From Nostoc sp. XA010 (lineage in GTDB: Bacteria > Cyanobacteriota > Cyanobacteriia > Cyanobacteriales > Nostocaceae), in the NCBI RefSeq assembly GCF_020829625.1, contig NZ_JAIVFX010000012.1, positions 1 through 64,000 on the forward strand: a stretch of DNA of 64,000 bases. Direction: 5' to 3'. How positions within the stretch are numbered: the first letter of the stretch is position 1; each line of letters opens with the position of its first letter. Positions 63,399-64,000 of the stretch are shown here, in pieces. Below the pieces are notes generated by a model. The model was not told the origin of the DNA. It saw only the letters and a list, made by a program, of their open reading frames with translations, and did no database searches. Made by a program: the position numbers and the translations under genes.

Positions 63399-64000
63399 GT
63401 GTTGGGCATCCTGACGGTTCTACTATCCTCTTTTGTTTTGACGTTTCACAACGTTACTGTCCGAGTTTTGTTTTCAGAACATCTCGTACTAGGTTTATTT
63501 TTACTTGGTGGATACGTTAAACCGGATTTGCAGAATTCCTTCTTGCTGATGTTCATGCGAATGCTGCTAGTAGTTCCACTCATGGCATCTCTATCATTTA
63601 AGCTGTATCCATCTGCTTGGACAGAATTTCAAGACTTGTTAACCCGCAAGCGCAGGGATGTTCTAATCCAAGCTCTTGGCTGTGGGGTGCTGATGTTTGT
63701 GTATATTGCCTCACTCTACATTGCTATTGGCTTGATTCCCACAGGTATTGCCTTGACCCTCTTCTTCACTTATCCCGTATTTACAGCACTGCTTTCTTGG
63801 AGGTTTTTTGGCGATCGCCCCACATTGTTCCGTTGGCTGGTAATGGCTATTATTCTAGTGGGAAGCGCTCTCACCATTCCCCAATCTTCTGCTACCTACA
63901 GCAGTCATACCATTGCGATCGGCATTTTCGCTAGTTTTGGCGCTGGGATCGTTTACGCCTTTTATTGCATCATTGCTCAACAATGTTTAGAAAAATTCCA
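63399..64000 (+). CDS. EamA/DMT family transporter, 3' end outside the window
   Basis: 200 codons from a GTG with AAGGA eleven bases upstream; no ATG is available near the 5' end and an upstream stop-free stretch lacks a start. About six hydrophobic helices are visible, with the EamA-type stretch ASLYIAIGLIPTGIALTLFF followed by YPVFTALLSWRFFGDRP, where helices pair next to a short loop. These are 10-helix drug/metabolite carriers of the inner membrane. The second half continues beyond 64000. Substrate unknown. Confidence 0.8.
   Translation, partial: MLGILTVLLSSFVLTFHNVTVRVLFSEHLVLGLFLLGGYVKPDLQNSFLLMFMRMLLVVPLMASLSFKLYPSAWTEFQDLLTRKRRDVLIQALGCGVLMFVYIASLYIAIGLIPTGIALTLFFTYPVFTALLSWRFFGDRPTLFRWLVMAIILVGSALTIPQSSATYSSHTIAIGIFASFGAGIVYAFYCIIAQQCLEKF

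Overview
The window looks like chromosome of a filamentous, heterocyst-type cyanobacterium (Nostoc/Anabaena group). The evidence is dense GCGATCGC (HIP1) sites, heptanucleotide tandem repeats (STRRs) in most intergenic gaps, palindromic repeats, and photosynthetic genes (petM, ycf39, an NblR-like regulator, a CmpABCD bicarbonate transporter). No tRNA, rRNA or CRISPR array was recognised.

Layout. 0.8-8.7 kb is housekeeping and photosynthesis: a glyoxylate aminotransferase, DUF2949 and DUF192 proteins, an atypical OmpR-type regulator, NAD kinase, ycf39, petM (34 aa) and pdxA. 8.7-10.4 kb holds debris and a plasmid-type rolling-circle Rep: a broken aspartic protease, the Rep, and a broken second copy of its HUH segment. 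10.4-16.2 kb has small accessory genes: an exported protein, a pentapeptide protein with an overlapping partner, LysR next to CadD, DUF202 and a methyltransferase. 16.5-20.4 kb is a predicted conflict module: a small EACC1-like protein, then a CHAT protease-STAND NTPase-TPR protein whose stop codon lies inside a 12-unit 21-bp repeat array. 20.5-30.3 kb is prmA and serA, a patch of broken Uma2/kinase genes, a methyltransferase-HIT fusion, gatB, and argJ. 30.9-38.0 kb is cmpABCD and a DUF58 protein, with a MITE-like element between cmpC and cmpD.

38.0-51.0 kb holds four paralogous RTX (calcium-binding repeat) genes on the minus strand. They share N- and C-terminal modules, promoter-proximal leaders with a positionally conserved hairpin, and terminators. 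The last two were joined by a deletion that put the stop codon of one into the leader of the next. 51.5-55.9 kb has a JAMM peptidase, a TPR protein with eight nearly identical 40-aa repeats whose C-terminus is encoded by a second 21-bp array, and a broken NTPase piece upstream of it. 56.8-64.0 kb has a double histidine-phosphatase protein, a dihydroorotase-like protein lacking metal ligands and carrying an in-frame repeat insert, a Na/Pi cotransporter with a PstS/SphX phosphate-binding protein, VOC/SDR fragments, and an EamA transporter cut by the window end.

Most interesting: the EACC1-CHAT-STAND-TPR module; two unrelated 21-bp arrays that each supply the stop codon of a TPR protein; the wider tendency of short repeats to start at stop codons; and the RTX family with its leader element and deletion junction. 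Assignments rest on motif recognition and family knowledge without database searches.
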